This document shows, in pieces, positions 63,467-64,000 of a stretch of 64,000 nt of DNA (its first letter is position 1; each line of letters begins with the position of its first letter). The stretch is from Planctomycetota bacterium (GTDB lineage: Bacteria; Planctomycetota; Phycisphaerae; Phycisphaerales; UBA1924): the NCBI GenBank assembly GCA_018242625.1, contig JAFEBO010000006.1, positions 281,132 through 345,131 of the forward strand, read 5' to 3'. The notes below the pieces were generated by a model that saw only the letters and a program-made list of their open reading frames with translations, was not told the origin of the DNA and ran no database searches. The position numbers and the translations under genes were made by a program.

Positions 63467-64000
63467 ATGCCGGAACAAACGCTCGATCGAAGGATCATTC
63501 TTGGAGCACTTGGTGGAGCCGCTGGATTAGCCGCGATTTCGCGCCTCTCGCAGGCCGGGCCTTTGAACCCTCCCGCCGGACCGATCGGGCCGACCGGCCG
63601 AACCATGCAGGAGGTGTTCGACAAGATTGCACGCTCGGATGCGGGCCTGGCCGAACCGCGGACTCCGGTGCAAAGCCTTCCGGGAAGCGCGACCGCTCAA
63701 TACGTGATCTCGCAGCCCGGGTCGTATTACCTGACACAGAACATTCAGGGCACGGCGGGCAAGAGCGGGATTGCTGTCGACGCAAGCGATGTGTCCATCG
63801 ATCTCGGGGGATTCCGGCTCTCGGGCTCAACAGGAACAAGGCCGGCGATCGAAGTGGTCCCGGGGCGCGAAAACATCGCGATCTTCTCCGGGTGCATTGC
63901 GTCCTGGCAGGATGTCGCAATCGAGGCTATCTCCGCAAAGGCGGTGCGTGTCGCGGGCGTTACCCTGCGAGCCTGCAACTCGTACGCGGGACAGACGTCA
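63467..64000 (+). CDS. Partial CDS, exported right-handed beta-helix-type protein
   Basis: The first 178 codons run off the right edge. AGAAGGA lies about 8 bases before the ATG at 63467. The N-terminus reads DRRIILGALGGAAGLAAI: a twin-arginine followed by a hydrophobic stretch, a plausible Tat signal that would export a folded protein. From about residue 75 the text YVISQPGSYYLTQNI, then GIAVDASDVSIDLGGFRLSG, is typical of planctomycete right-handed beta-helix (pectate-lyase-like) proteins. Whether it ends in the dockerin-like tag cannot be seen. It is the first gene after the tagged series to show a Tat-like signal. Confidence 0.75.
   Translation, partial: MPEQTLDRRIILGALGGAAGLAAISRLSQAGPLNPPAGPIGPTGRTMQEVFDKIARSDAGLAEPRTPVQSLPGSATAQYVISQPGSYYLTQNIQGTAGKSGIAVDASDVSIDLGGFRLSGSTGTRPAIEVVPGRENIAIFSGCIASWQDVAIEAISAKAVRVAGVTLRACNSYAGQTS

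Overview
The window is GC-rich bacterial DNA, most probably from a planctomycete and perhaps from the Phycisphaerae. That assignment is an inference. It rests on many secreted proteins that end in the same dockerin-like tag (two EF-hand-type loops, an inter-loop GC motif and a terminal CP), on a pseudopilin-like protein with an FTLLELI start, and on a protein with a PEP-CTERM-like tail. No rRNA, tRNA, CRISPR array or intact insertion sequence was recognised.

The layout has two wings around one housekeeping gene. Left wing (about 0.6-33.2 kb): nearly everything is on the minus strand. It holds mutM, a pseudopilin-like gene, one plus-strand membrane protein gene, and 13 dockerin-tagged genes. 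These include a matrixin-type metalloprotease, two tandem M12B (reprolysin-like) metalloproteases, a subtilisin-like protease, a GH13 amylase-like enzyme, a beta-lactamase-family hydrolase, an adhesin-like beta-helix protein, three members of a triple-repeat family, and two paralogous repeat proteins, one broken by an in-frame TAG. A protein with a PEP-CTERM-like tail sits among them. Centre (33.4-35.0 kb): lpdA, with a good rho-independent terminator. Right wing (35.2-63.1 kb): 14 dockerin-tagged genes, all on the plus strand. They comprise three more triple-repeat paralogues in tandem, a PQQ-type sugar dehydrogenase, FG-GAP and VCBS repeat proteins, propeller-like repeat proteins, an esterase/lipase-like protein and several beta-sandwich proteins. 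A patch of gene debris lies at 48.2-49.1 kb, and a partial beta-helix protein runs off the right edge.

The unifying feature is the tag. Twenty-seven genes (26 intact, one interrupted) end in it at the very C-terminus, fused to unrelated N-terminal domains, and nearly all begin with a signal peptide. No cohesin was seen, and the positions used by classical dockerins to bind cohesin do not match. The tag is therefore better viewed as a planctomycete surface-sorting or anchoring module than as proof of a cellulosome. It comes in two forms. A long form of about 65 residues has four cysteines. A short form of about 57 residues lacks the two middle cysteines and occurs only in the six triple-repeat paralogues. 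Near-identical tag DNA in unrelated neighbours, isolated tag remnants and the amber-interrupted gene suggest that the locus evolves by duplication, tag exchange and decay. Most genes are separated by gaps of tens to about 250 bases with their own ribosome-binding sites, so many are probably transcribed alone or in short units.
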